From Anisodus tanguticus (Eukaryota > Streptophyta > Magnoliopsida > Solanales > Solanaceae): a stretch of 64,000 nucleotides of DNA. Both the position numbers and the translations under genes were made by a program. Every line of letters starts with the position of its first letter. Position 1 is the stretch's first letter. Of the stretch, positions 22,431 to 32,390 are shown piece after piece. The stretch spans positions 45,179,243-45,243,242 of the forward strand of contig CM067556.1 of NCBI GenBank assembly GCA_034509755.1, read 5' to 3'. The notes under the pieces are model-generated. The model made no database searches. It saw nothing but the letters and a program-made list of their open reading frames with translations, and was not told the origin of the DNA.

Positions 22431-22900
22431 ACTTGTCTCCCCTCTCTATTTTGTATAAACTTCAAATCACCCAAGTAAGTGTGACTAAGTTCTAGAGGAG
22501 CGGTGCTTCTTTCGCTATTCCCTTGACGGAATTTGGAAATGTGATTTTGCCTCTTCGTCTACTTCACATTCATTTTGAGGGTTTATGTCGACAGAAGGCA
22601 ACAATCTCAACATCGTTAGCTTTTGAATGACTTGCAATTTAACGTGTCTTAATCTATGATGGCATAGATGCACGGATTACAAATATATCATTCATTTGGC
22701 TACAGACGTACTGTACCATTCTTAGTTATTACAAACCTGTTGGACTAGTCTCAAACCAGCTTGACCAACAACGTCCCTTAAACCAAGTTTGGGACATGTA
22801 TCACCTCATCTTAGAGTGATCTCATTCCCTGAAGTCCTATTGAGGACAACCTCTCCAACACCTTCTACTTTAGATGTGGCGTTGCTTCACATGAACAACC
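22431..22900 (-). pseudogene. Copia-B protease tail and pre-integrase
   Basis: On the minus strand VVLNRTSGNEITLR (near 22840) and a LVQQVC-type segment match the end of copia protease. LCHHRLRHVKLQVIQKL (near 22650) is the pre-integrase LWHxRLGHVN block with His positions partly kept. Stops are scattered throughout. Confidence 0.68.
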
Positions 22901-22939
22901 TCTTGCCCGTGGTTAGGGCGTAACCGGATCATATGTGAT

Positions 22940-23215
22940 CTAGATACTCTGGCTCACTCCAGTTGCTTTGGCAGACTGAGTGTCCAATTTCTTTTCTGTC
23001 TTTCTTTAGGCCTTCAGATCATTTAAGACCTGGAAACTCTGGCCCCACCTTACTAGGTGTCCATTACTTTTCCTATGAAATGAATTACGGCCCCACTCCC
23101 GGTCGCCGGAGGCTTTATATGACCGAGTGTCTAATATCATCATATCAAAGGAATTTTGGCCCACTCCAGTCGCCCGGAGGCTTTGTATGACTGAGTGTCC
23201 AATATCATCCTATGA
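22940..23215. repeat. Short tandem repeat of about 72 bp inside Copia-B
   Basis: The pattern GGCCCACTCCAGTCGC... GGAGGCTTTGTATGACTGAG ...TCCAATATCAT recurs at about 22943, 23030, 23085 and 23157, with the last two copies most alike. It falls between gag and protease sequence, where the gag C-terminus would be. It looks like local amplification. Confidence 0.6.
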
Positions 23216-23543
23216 AAGATCTTCTGCCAAATAGTGTGACAGGCTCAACGTGTTTAACTTTTAGACTTCTTCCGTTATGATTGGTGCCCAGATAGTTCTT
23301 GGCACTTACTTAAGAGTGGTAACAGTTTTCGCACAGTTAGTGAATCTCTCTCCATCGTATGTGCGAACATACTTTACACACTTTTAATCATTACACTTAA
23401 AAGAATTGATCTTTTTAAGTCGTTTACAAAATCCAATCTTTAAACGGGAAAGAAGAAGAGATTAAACTTCTGATTTTTAAAGCGTGAGGAATATAAAATT
23501 CCTCCTTACTTTAATTCATTTTTAATCAGACATCATTTAATCT

Positions 23544-23810
23544 TTATTCTTGACACGTAAGAAAAATACATATCCCAATTTTGGATTCTTTGTCTGGGAC
23601 AGATATAGGCCTTGCAAGATAGAACCACATCTTCAACCTTCTCCTCTTGTCCGAGTTGACATCCTCAGGCTCTCGTGAGCGCTTGTTCCTACCACTCTTG
23701 GGAGCGGTGACACCACGAAGATGTTGACTTTCAACGGCATCATCATCACTTTCTTCTACCAGAAAACCACAGCCATATCCATATTTGGTCACACAACCTT
23801 TGACCGACAT
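23544..23810 (-). pseudogene. Copia-B N-terminal reading frame (gag position)
   Basis: An 88-codon frame starts MSVKGCVTKYGYGCGF just inside the 5' LTR and contains a strongly basic run, SGRNKRSREPEDVNSDKRRR, which could act as a nuclear signal. It occupies the gag start position but shows none of the usual copia gag blocks. Either the gag has diverged or most of it is deleted. Confidence 0.45.
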
Positions 23811-23853
23811 CTTTCGAACACTAATAGTAATACAATACGATCTTGTCTTAAAT

Positions 23854-25133
23854 TGTTGGTACTCTATTGTACTTTATAAAGCAGTACGGGAAGTAAATAA
23901 CTATTACAAGTATTCGAAAGGGTGAACAAATATTCAATATTCAGAAATTGAATCTTTGTTGAACAAATAGGCCAATCTTCAAAACTGTCGCAAGCTTGTT
24001 GTGTCTTGAATCTTGATAACCTGAAATCAAGAAACAACTAAATCTGGATGGTTACAACATTGTGTGTTGAGTCGAGGGATTGCCCTCTGTCCTTAAGACA
24101 AGATTGCCCCGTATATATGCTTTTACGTTAGCGGGCAATAGTCTCCCAAGATAAAACAACACTTTAATCTCAACGCTACAAAGCCAATAGGTTGAGCCTG
24201 ATGAAGAAAACAAATATGACTCGACTTGCTGAAGATATGGCATAGGAAGGAAGAGTTTCTCTTGTGTATATATCTTGTGTATATGAGGGTGTTTGCTCAG
24301 TGATTTTCGTGACTGGTTTGCAGTGTTTCTGCTCACTGTTTTGTGTGCAATTTTGTAGTTTTTCCAGTCTATATTGCTGTTTTTTTTTGTCACTGAATTG
24401 AGCCAAGGGAGGCTCAATATATAGCAAGAGGAGGGGCTGATCAACTGCCCAAAACATGGCTGTTAATGGCTATTAGGAGGGCATTAAACAGCCAAGTAAT
24501 GGCTGTTAAAGGCCATTGAAGAAGGCTGCTCAACTGCCCAAGTAATGGGCTGTTAATGGAGGAGTTAATCAGCCAAGTAATGGCTGATTAATGCCTCAAA
24601 AAACAGTTCCAACGGAGGCAGAACCAACTTTCCAGAAACTCTGGGGACCAAACTGTAAATATTGAAACTTCAGGGACCAAACTGTACATATGAAAGAATT
24701 CAGGTCCAAAAAGATAATATCAGAAATTCCCCGCAGCCCGAGACCGGACGGGACGGGCGGCGGCGGCGCGCGTGTGGGCTTAGCCATGAACCCTAGCACA
24801 TCTAGGTCTTCCCTATTTTAAACACATGAGATACCCCTTGGGGTCCCAAACTCTTTACCAATTTGAGACATATATAGAGAGCAATTCTTCCTATTCCCAC
24901 CGATGTGGTAGATTTGTCCCACACCACATTTTCATGCCTCAAACACCTTACTTCGTGGACCAATTTCTCTTTTATTTCTCAACAAAATTTGACAATTCTT
25001 GGCCCTGCGGTCATCTACTCACTTCGTAGATCATGCATGTGCGAAGAGACAAGGTCTCCAACATGCGGAACACTAGTGTTTAATTCATCAAAGATGGGTG
25101 GACGCATCTCCCCCCAAATGAAAATTTCCAACA
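23854..25133 (-). repeat. Copia-B LTR (5' LTR on the minus strand)
   Basis: 1280 bp, TGTTGG...CCAACA, direct repeat of 18540-19984. Shorter mainly because of gaps near 24260 and 24710-24745. Confidence 0.9.
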
Positions 25134-25138
25134 AATTT
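25134..25138. repeat. Copia-B target-site duplication, right copy (AATTT)
   Basis: Matches 18535-18539. Confidence 0.85.
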
Positions 25139-26090
25139 TTTTCCGAACTACGACCTATATAAAAATCACGGCAAAACTCATTCTGTATTGACATAAATTA
25201 TTTTTTCAAGTTGACTACACGTCTGGAATGCTTGTTGTCCAGTTTTGCGCAACTGTGGTAGAAAACTCGTAATTCGATGTAGGAGTATCTAAATTACGAG
25301 CTGCTTTTTCCTTGGAAGAAGAACTCCCAGAACCACAATCCACATAAAAATTACGACCAAATTCTTTCTGTATTTATACAGATAATTCCTTGAAGTTAGT
25401 TTACGAATTCTGATTTTCTGTTGCGCAGCTTTGCGTGACTGTGGTAGAAAAAATCATAACTCGGCGTAGAAGTATATAAATCATGAGCCTCTTGATCCGT
25501 TTGAAATATAACTCTCCGATCTACGATCTATATAAAAATTTCATCAAAAAGCCTTCCGAATTTGTACAGATAATTCCCCATTTTTGGCTGGGATTTTGGC
25601 TTGCTCGATTCTTCAGCTTTGCGTCTCTGTAGTAGGAAATTCATAACTCGGTGTAGGAGTATCTAAATCACGAGCCACTTGTTCCATAGAAATGTAACTC
25701 TCCGAACTACAATTTATATAAAAATCATGGAAAAAGTACTTCCGGATCTATACAGACAATTCACCAGAGTTGGCTCAGATTATGCCTTTCTCGATTCTTC
25801 AGCTTTGTGCACTTTCGCTAAAAAAAAAATTATATCTTGACCAAGGAGTGTATGAAGTGCAAGACGTTTAATCCTACAGAATCAAAACTCAGCGACCTTC
25901 TATATATCAAAATTTCAGATCGAAATTCCTTTTGAATTAATTAGAGTCATTTTTTGAAGTTGATTTTTAAGACTGACTTGTCTTTTCTTTTCCCCACAAC
26001 TTTACGCACTCTTGACGAAAAGTTCGTATCTTGAGCTAGGAGCGTCTAAATCGCAAGTTGCTTGATCCTCCATAACTCAAACTGCAAGTA
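25134..26090 (+). repeat. Diverged tandem array, period about 185-200 bp
   Basis: An anchor of the type AACTGTGGTAGAAAA..AACTC followed by GTAGGAGTATCTAAATCACG starts near 25248, 25434, 25626, 25807 and 26007. Each unit also has a CGAACTACGATCTATATAAAAAT-like part and an ACAGATAATTC-like part. The last two units are the most decayed. Together with 18440-18539 there are about six units. The array lies on the 3' side of a minus-strand gypsy gag, where Tat-lineage elements often carry non-coding tandem repeats. Confidence 0.78.
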
Positions 26091-26167
26091 ACAGGATGAT
26101 GCCATGCCCTTTTCTTTTAACTCATCCGGACCTTTTCTTTTTGTTTTTTTTTGTTTTTTTGGTCATA

Positions 26168-26660
26168 CACAGTTTAAACTCATGCGGGCCAGGAGTAACG
26201 TGCAGTTTATGCTCATGCATTAAGGAGCGTAGAAACTTGCATTTTAAGCTTAAATTTGAGGAGCTTCATGACTTGAAGATTTAGCTCGAATATGAGGAGC
26301 TTCGTGACTTGAAGATTTAGCACGAATTTGATGAGCTTCATGATATGTAGTTTAGGCTTGTGCATCGAGAAGTGTTACAATGCAGTTTAGGGTCGTGCAT
26401 TGAGGAGCATAACAACTTGCAGTTTAGGGTCATGCATTGAGGAGCATTTCAACATGCAGTTTAGGCTCGTACATCGAGGAGCGTCACAACTTGCAGTTTA
26501 GGCTCATGCGTTGAGGAACATTTCAACATACAATTTAGTCTCGTATGTTGAGGAGAGTTTCAACATGCAATTTAGGCTTGTACGTCGAGGAGCATTTTAA
26601 CATGAAGTTTAGGCTGATGAGCACTGTACTTGCAGTTTAGGCTCGTGCATCAAGGAGTGT
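26168..26660 (+). repeat. 37-bp minisatellite, about 13 copies
   Basis: The anchor GCAGTTTAGG (or a near form) occurs near 26170, 26202, 26239, 26275, 26311, 26346, 26382, 26419, 26456, 26493, 26530, 26567, 26604 and 26632. Spacing is 37 bp through the middle of the array and 28-36 bp at the edges. Each unit continues with CTCGTGCATYGAGGAGC and ends in a variable TTTCAAC/TAACAAC part. Units lie head to tail with no spacers. No open reading frame crosses the array. Confidence 0.9.
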
Positions 26661-28260
26661 TTTGGGGATGAATTCTAGTAATGTAACTGTCCTTCAAACC
26701 CTTTGTGATAAAGCACTGCTGCACTTCGATTGGTTATTGGATTTTATGCTTTTATTTGGTTGAAATCGATTAGCACTCGATTTTGTAGAGACTTTCGAAA
26801 CCCAAAGTTTTGAAGTCTCTTGACGTTTTTGTCTTTTGCAAGCAACCAAAGTCCAATTGTCACCATTATTTTTGTTGGAGAGGTCATTTACCTTGAATAT
26901 CTTTGATGATTTCTTCAAGGCGGGAACTTCAATTGGTTCAAAGCTCCCAAACTGTAGCATGATGATTCCTTCTTCAATTTTTGGTGATGCAACAGAGCGC
27001 ATCGATTGTAGAGTTTCTGAAGATAAACCTTTCTCATGGTCAAATTTGGCACTAGCATGGTTTGCATCAGCTTTCTCACCATCATCAATAATGATCTGTC
27101 CTTCTCCCACCAATGCCATGATATTTTCCTTCAAGAGGACACATTTTGTCGTGTGATGACCGACGATGCGGTGAAATTTTTAATACTTTGGATCGTCGAC
27201 TTTTTGGATTCTTCGGGTCATTTTGATTCAGGGAGTTCAATGACGTTTTTGGCTAGAAAGTCGTGAAGAATCTCAGGAACGTTAGAGTCAGGGAAAGGAT
27301 ACATCTTTGCTTGTAACTCCTTCAAGGTTGATTTATTTTTCACTTCGCGTATTTGTTGATTTACAACTTTTGCTGTTGGATTTTTCTTGTGGGAGACCTT
27401 CATAGAAGTCGTTGTTACAGCCATGGATTCTTTAGTTTGGTGTTTCGAAACTCATTGAATTTTATAGCTTCTTTCCTTGGATCAAAGACAAGTGATGCAT
27501 TTCCATGGCTTGCAATGCTCAACTCCATGTCATGAGCACGCATAGTTAATTCTTCAAAATATCGAGGCTGAATCCCTTGAAGGATATACACGAGGCCCCA
27601 ATGCATGCCTTAGATACAAACTTCCACAACAGATAATTTGGAAAGGCGGTCCTTGTAGTCTAAACTCAACGCTCTCCAACGATTGATGTAATCCACCACA
27701 GGCTCGCCTTTTCTTTACTTAGTGCCGGTCAACTTTAACATTCACGGTTCGACGAGTACTATAAAAACGATTTAAGGAATTCCTTCTCGCGTTGCTCCCA
27801 ACTATCAATGGACTCGTGTTCCAAGTCGATGTACCAGTCGAATGCATTCCCCTTCAGCGAATGAACAAACTGTTTTACAAAAGGTCACCATGTGTTCTAG
27901 CGTTGCTACAAGTTTCAACAAAGTGGGTGATGTGTTGCCTCGGGTTTTCTTTGCCATAAAATTGCTACAACTTTGGTGGTTGATAGTTCATTGGCATAGG
28001 TAGAAAATCAATCCATTTGGTATAAGGCTTGAAGTAATACAACGAACATTGCGGTGCTCTACCATATTGAACTATGATGGTGTTTGTTATCATGTCTTGC
28101 AACTGTTGGACAGATAATGCTGCAATTGAAGAAGATTGTTTTTCCTTTTGAAACTTGGGACTTAGCAAGTGAATCCTCAATGTCGATGTTTTGTAGTGTT
28201 AAACCAGGTGGACAAGTGGGGATGTGACTCGACTCTCCAGGTGTGAAGGTACATGAATGA
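26661..28260 (-). pseudogene. Gypsy-B gag remnant (Tat-like polyprotein start)
   Basis: From the N-terminus on the minus strand: VQQLQDMITNTI and KPYTKWIDFLPMPMNYQPPK (28180-27965), a decayed gag core near 27900-27620, MHWGLVYILQGIQPRYFEEL and RAHDMELSIASHG (27606-27480), VYPFPDS-like MYPFPDSNVPEIL (near 27300), and ENIMALVGEGQIIID (27130). This order is characteristic of a plant Ty3/gypsy gag of the Tat group. The C-terminal part (27134-26694) is open for 146 codons, ending in a Lys/Ser/Asn-rich tail. Protease, RT and integrase do not follow; the minisatellite does. The element has lost its pol. Confidence 0.82.
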
Positions 28261-28680
28261 GTAATAATTTGTCAACCTAAAATTACTTTTTTTCCAAGTT
28301 CTTGCGGTTATTGGTAAAATCCGACAAGTAGTATTGAAGTACTGTCCACTTATCGCAATTTTGATTTTTTTGAGAAAACAATTTATAAAGAGCTATGTAG
28401 CTATGTTTATATAAATAGTACTTTCAAGTTTCTTGAAGCGGAAAGTTTCTTTTTTATTTGTCTTTTGATTTCTGTGGAGCTGAACTAATGGAGATTCACA
28501 TATTAGATCTGAATTAGAAGTTAAGTCATAAAAAAACATGAGAAGGAAATTTAATATTTTCCGAAGAAAAATTACTTATGTTGGTTCGGATAACATATTA
28601 TGTTTTATTTCTACTTTAAGGAATTGATTATTGTATTCCGTACATATTCAGGTCAATAATAATTATTTTTAGAATATATA
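28261..28680. other. AT-rich sequence with no recognised feature
   Basis: Lies between the Gypsy-B gag start and the Copia-C LTR. It could be the gypsy leader or genomic flank. No reading frame or repeat stands out. Confidence 0.4.
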
Positions 28681-28849
28681 TGCATATTGTATTAAGCTTG
28701 GGGAGTCTTTCTCATTAATACAAATATATATATATATAGTGTGTACAATGTGGAATCCTAATATAATAAGGATCTTATATCTACCATAATTATACAACAC
28801 TAAATATTACAAAATATATGCTGAATATTTTATAATATTTGCTAATACA
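28681..28849 (-). repeat. Copia-C 3' LTR
   Basis: About 169 bp, direct repeat of 33645-33811. It contains a TATATATATATA run at 28726-28737 and the shared ACAATGTGGAATCCTA block. Confidence 0.85.
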
Positions 28850-29560
28850 CCCCTTCATTCAGAGCGGGAGGAGGCCGGACGCTGAGACTGGATCTGAAGT
28901 TGAGGAATAGCTGTCTAGGAAGTCCTTTCGTGAAGATATCCGCATACTGATACGAAAAAGGCACATCCAACACCTTAACACATGACAGATAGCAACCTTC
29001 TCACGAACAAAGTGTATATCCATCTCAATGTTCTTGGTTCGTTGATGCTAAACCGGATTATGAGATAAATATATGGCGGACATGTTATCACAGTAAACCA
29101 AAGACGCCTTACGCAAGGGACACTAAAGCTCCAAAAGAAGGTTTCGGAGCCAGCAGATCTCAGCAACAACATTTGCAATGCCTCTATATTATGTTTCTAC
29201 ACTCGAGCGGGATAGGGTGGCTTGCCTCTTGGTAGACCATGAAATGAGATTATCCCCTAAGAACACATAGTAGCCAGAGGTGGAGCGTCGCGCGTTCGAA
29301 CATCTTGCCCAATATGCATCCATATATAATAACAACCTAGTCGGTGCAGAGGAGTATAGATGCAATCTATAATCAAGTGTGCCCTTAACGTATCGAATGA
29401 TACGTTTAAGAGCAGTAAAATGAGGCTCCCTGGGGGCATGCATAAATAGACACATCTGCTGAACGTCATAAGCAATATCAGTCCTGATGAAAGTAAGATA
29501 CTGAAGTGCACCTGCATGACTCCTATACAAAGTAGGATCAGACATTGGATCACCATCAAC
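28850..29560 (-). pseudogene. Copia-C RNase H
   Basis: From 29560 the minus strand reads LKRIIRYVKGTLDYRLHLY, LYMDAYWARCSNARRSTSGY (Asp-containing DADWAG box changed to DAYWAR) and LISWSTKRQATLSRSSVE, then a stop where the family has AEYR. The later LVYCDN block (29085-29110) and TKNIEMDIHFVREKV (near 29010) follow in the same region. The change in the DADWAG box and the stop near 29189 inactivate the domain. Confidence 0.85.
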
Positions 29561-30330
29561 AACACTTAACTTTGATTTAGAGTCAACTGGAGTGGGCATG
29601 ATCTTGCAGTTCGCCATTTTAGCCCTAAACACAATCTCCTCTGCATAATTACACAGACATAAAAGCATAGTATCTGTAAATCTAGTCACTGAAATCCCTA
29701 AGAAGTAACTTAACTTTCCCAAGTCAGTCATAGCAAAATCGATTTTAAGTAGTGTAATGATCTCATTTTTCAACACATCAGAGGAGGCAGTAAGGGCAAT
29801 ATAATCCACATATAACAACAGATAAGCAATGTTACTACCTCGCTTAAAAATAAATAGAGAATTATCACACTTTTTGTATACAAACCCAATATGCATAATA
29901 TACTGTGCAAAACGTTCATACCACGCTCTGGGGGCCTGTTTCAAACTATAAAGTGACTTACAAAGATGACACACATAATGAGGGGTTGCATGATGGAAAA
30001 AATCTGGTGGCGGGTATATGTAAACAATTTCTTCTAAGTCTACATGTAAAAATGCATTGTTCACATCCAGCTAATGAATCAGCCAATGCTTACCCATAGC
30101 AATACTCAGAACTGTGCGAATAGTAGCCGGTTTAACAACCGGGCTGAACGTCTTACCACAATCAATGCCCTCTTGCTGATTAGTACCATTAGCCACAAGT
30201 CTCGCCTTATATCTCTCTATGTCACCACTGTCTCTGAATTTGTGATGAAAAAGCCACATGGATCGGATCACATTCACCCCATCCGATCTAGGAACCAAAT
30301 CCCAAATATGATGTTTCGTTAAAGCATTAA
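29561..30330 (-). pseudogene. Copia-C reverse transcriptase, catalytic box YVDD changed to YVDY
   Basis: On the minus strand: RYKARLVANGTNQQEGIDCG, KTFSPVVKPATIR, a TAG stop at about 30073 in place of Gln (H-stop-LDVNNAFL), CKSLYSLKQAPRAWYERF, then LLLYVDYIALTAS near 29810, and TDLGKLSYFLGI. Copia RT needs YVDD; here GAT has become TAT, giving YVDY. Apart from this and the TAG the region 30298-29189 stays in one frame for about 370 codons, so decay is recent compared with Gypsy-A. Confidence 0.92.
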
Positions 30331-31170
30331 ATTCTTCACGATCGTATTCTAATTTGGGTCAAGTTTGGCTAATTTGGGGTTTTTGGAAATTGGGGATATG
30401 ATTTGTGTGGATAGGTTAAATTGGACTTTTGGTTTGAAAATCCCGTGTTGAGTACGGATTTCCACATAATGCGTGGGTTGGGTGTTTTGGTTGGGTGCCG
30501 GGTATGGGTTAGGTTACGGGTTCGGGATCTGTGGAGTAGTGACTATCGGTAGTTGTTGTTGGGTGACATTGATGGGGTAGGGGATGTAGCTGGTGGTGTC
30601 GGGTGATGGTGATGGGTTGGGTGGGGTTGGGTATCCGGTTGGAGCTGATAAGTGATGGGTTAGGGATTCGGCCAGAGCTGATAGGTTATGGCGAGTCGAT
30701 GTTGGGTTCGGTGATGGTGGGTCTATGGGTAGTATGTATGGGTGTCACATTGGGGTGGTCGGGGATTGGTTGCTGGTATGGTGAAGGTTCCGATAGGTTG
30801 GTACTTTGTCTGGGTTGGTCTGGGTGACTGGAGGAATGGCAGTAGGTGGCGGTGACAAGGGGGATGGTGGTTGGTTGTGTCGGTGGATCGACGGGATGGT
30901 GACTGGACTGTTCCGGGGACGCCAAGGCTGATTGCCGGTGCTAGCAGTGGCAATCGGTGGTGACCGAGATTGACCAGCAATAGTGTTGGTGGTGGCAGTG
31001 GTATATTGCAGTGATGGGGATGCTGGGGCAGTGGTGGTAGTACGATGAAGTTCGGTGAGTATGACGGGGGAGATGTCGGACTCATCCAGAAAGGTATAGT
31101 TCGTGTTTTGAAATTTTTGGATATTTGCAAAGGAAAGATTGTCTCGTCGAACGTGACATGACAAGAGACG
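30331..31170 (-). pseudogene. Copia-C integrase-RT linker, Pro/Thr/Ser-rich
   Basis: The minus strand begins with LSFANIQKF and YTFLDESD (integrase tail), then encodes a low-complexity Thr/Ser/Pro/His-rich linker (for example HRHNQPPSPLSPPPTAIPP). The plus strand is correspondingly rich in GGT, GGG and GTG. Several frames stay open here because of composition; only the minus-strand linker has a rationale. The same linker occurs in Copia-D at 60228-60857. Confidence 0.7.
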
Positions 31171-32105
31171 TGAATTTAACGAGTGGACAAGTCATAACAC
31201 AAATAGCCCCTATGATTAGATGGGAAACCTACGAATACACACGGAGTGGTTCGGGGTGCTAATTTGTGAGGGGAAGTGGAGGCAAGATTTGGGTAGCAAA
31301 GGCAACCGAAGATCCGAAGGTGATCATATGAGGGGATCCGATGGTATAAAATTTTGATTGGGGTCATGTTATGAAGAGTACTGGTAGTTAAATATTAAGG
31401 ATGTATTCTACCATTTTGATTGTATAGACCCAAAAGGACGGAGGGAGAAAGACATGAAATAGGAGAGTAAGAATCATGTTATTTATGGTGCGGATGATTC
31501 GTTCTGCATTGTCATTCTGATGGGAGGTGTGGGGACATGAAAATCAAAAAATCATGCCATTATTTTTGCAAAATTTGTGAAACGTGAAATTATTAAATTC
31601 ACGATTATTATCACAATGGAAAGATTTGATGGCTTTTTCAATTTGAGTTTTGATAAAAATAAGAAAATCAAGAAACTTGGAAAATACTTCCGACTTGAAT
31701 TTTAGTGGGTAAAGCTAAATAAAATGAGAGAAATCATCTAATAAGACGAGATAATATTTATGATCTAGTGAGCTAGTAATAGGAGATGTTCATAGATCAG
31801 CATGAACAATATCAAATGGAGCAAACGTAACACTTAAAGATGATTTAAATGGAAGGAGAACATGTTTGCCTAAAGGGCACGAAAAACAATGTTGGGCAAG
31901 TTTCCCATTATTACATCGGATAAAATTATTGGTCCTAAGAAAATTAAAAACAGGAGCTCTTGGGTGTCCAAGCCTATTATGCTAAGTTGACAGAGAGATA
32001 GCAGCGAGAGAGGTGTGTGACCTGGATCTGGCAGCGGAAGTGGAGGAGAATGGATAGAGGTCCCATGTACTATTGCATCTCGTAAGGGGTGTCCCCGTAA
32101 GCAGA
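31171..32105 (-). pseudogene. Copia-C integrase
   Basis: The minus strand from 32105 reads the pre-integrase segment (WHxRLGHP remnants near 31960) and a decayed core. The intact C-terminal end is at 31367-31176: TPIKILYHRIPSYDHLRIFGCLCYPNL, then PCVFVGFPSNHRGYLCYDL. The core around 31400-31850 has stops and frameshifts, but an FSRFTWxYxL-type segment and an RSDNGGEF-type segment can be followed in fragments. Confidence 0.8.
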
Positions 32106-32390
32106 TCATTCACAAAAAAAATCAAAGAGGTTAAACTCAACAGACACAGAATTGGTACGAGTGAATTTCCTAACAGAGATTAAATTTTTAATGATGTGAG
32201 AAGCATAAAGAACGTTATTTATAGAGAAGGGTGGGTGAGGCAGTTTGGTGTAGGTGGTACCATAACCCTGAATTGGAATGCGGTGACCATTGCCAACAGT
32301 AATAAATTGAGGATACTTTAAACGAAACAATTTGGAGAGATTACCTGAGGAGCGGGTGAGGTGAGAAGTGGCTCCCGTATCCATGTATCA
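32106..32390 (-). pseudogene. Copia-C aspartic protease
   Basis: Reads YMDTGATSHLT directly after a stop that replaces Trp (N-stop-YMDTGA, TGG to TGA), then ITVGNGHRIPIQGYG, NNVLYASHIIKNLISVRKF and FEFNLFDFF-like VEFNLFDFF. DTGA is the catalytic motif of copia protease. The 92-codon frame is otherwise intact. Confidence 0.9.

Larger units (their letters stand above)
18540..25133 (-). mobile_element. Copia-B: LTR retrotransposon with complete ends, degraded interior
   Basis: Two direct repeats (18540-19984 and 23854-25133) begin TGTTGG and end CCAACA, and are bounded by the 5-bp duplication AATTT. The 3.9-kb interior, read on the minus strand, has a gag-like start, a protease tail, pre-integrase, integrase pieces and RT pieces in copia order. 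Large parts are missing, including the RT catalytic box. The copy is a non-autonomous remnant that still shows a clean single insertion event into the 190-bp tandem array. Confidence 0.9.

Noticed and set aside
26168..26660. Regular 37-bp repeats resembling a CRISPR array
   Set aside because: Units are head to tail with no unique spacers, there are no cas genes, and the context is plant retrotransposon DNA.
30686..31164. Several Pro/Thr-rich frames as independent genes
   Set aside because: They are overlapping frames of the low-complexity integrase-RT linker of Copia-C.
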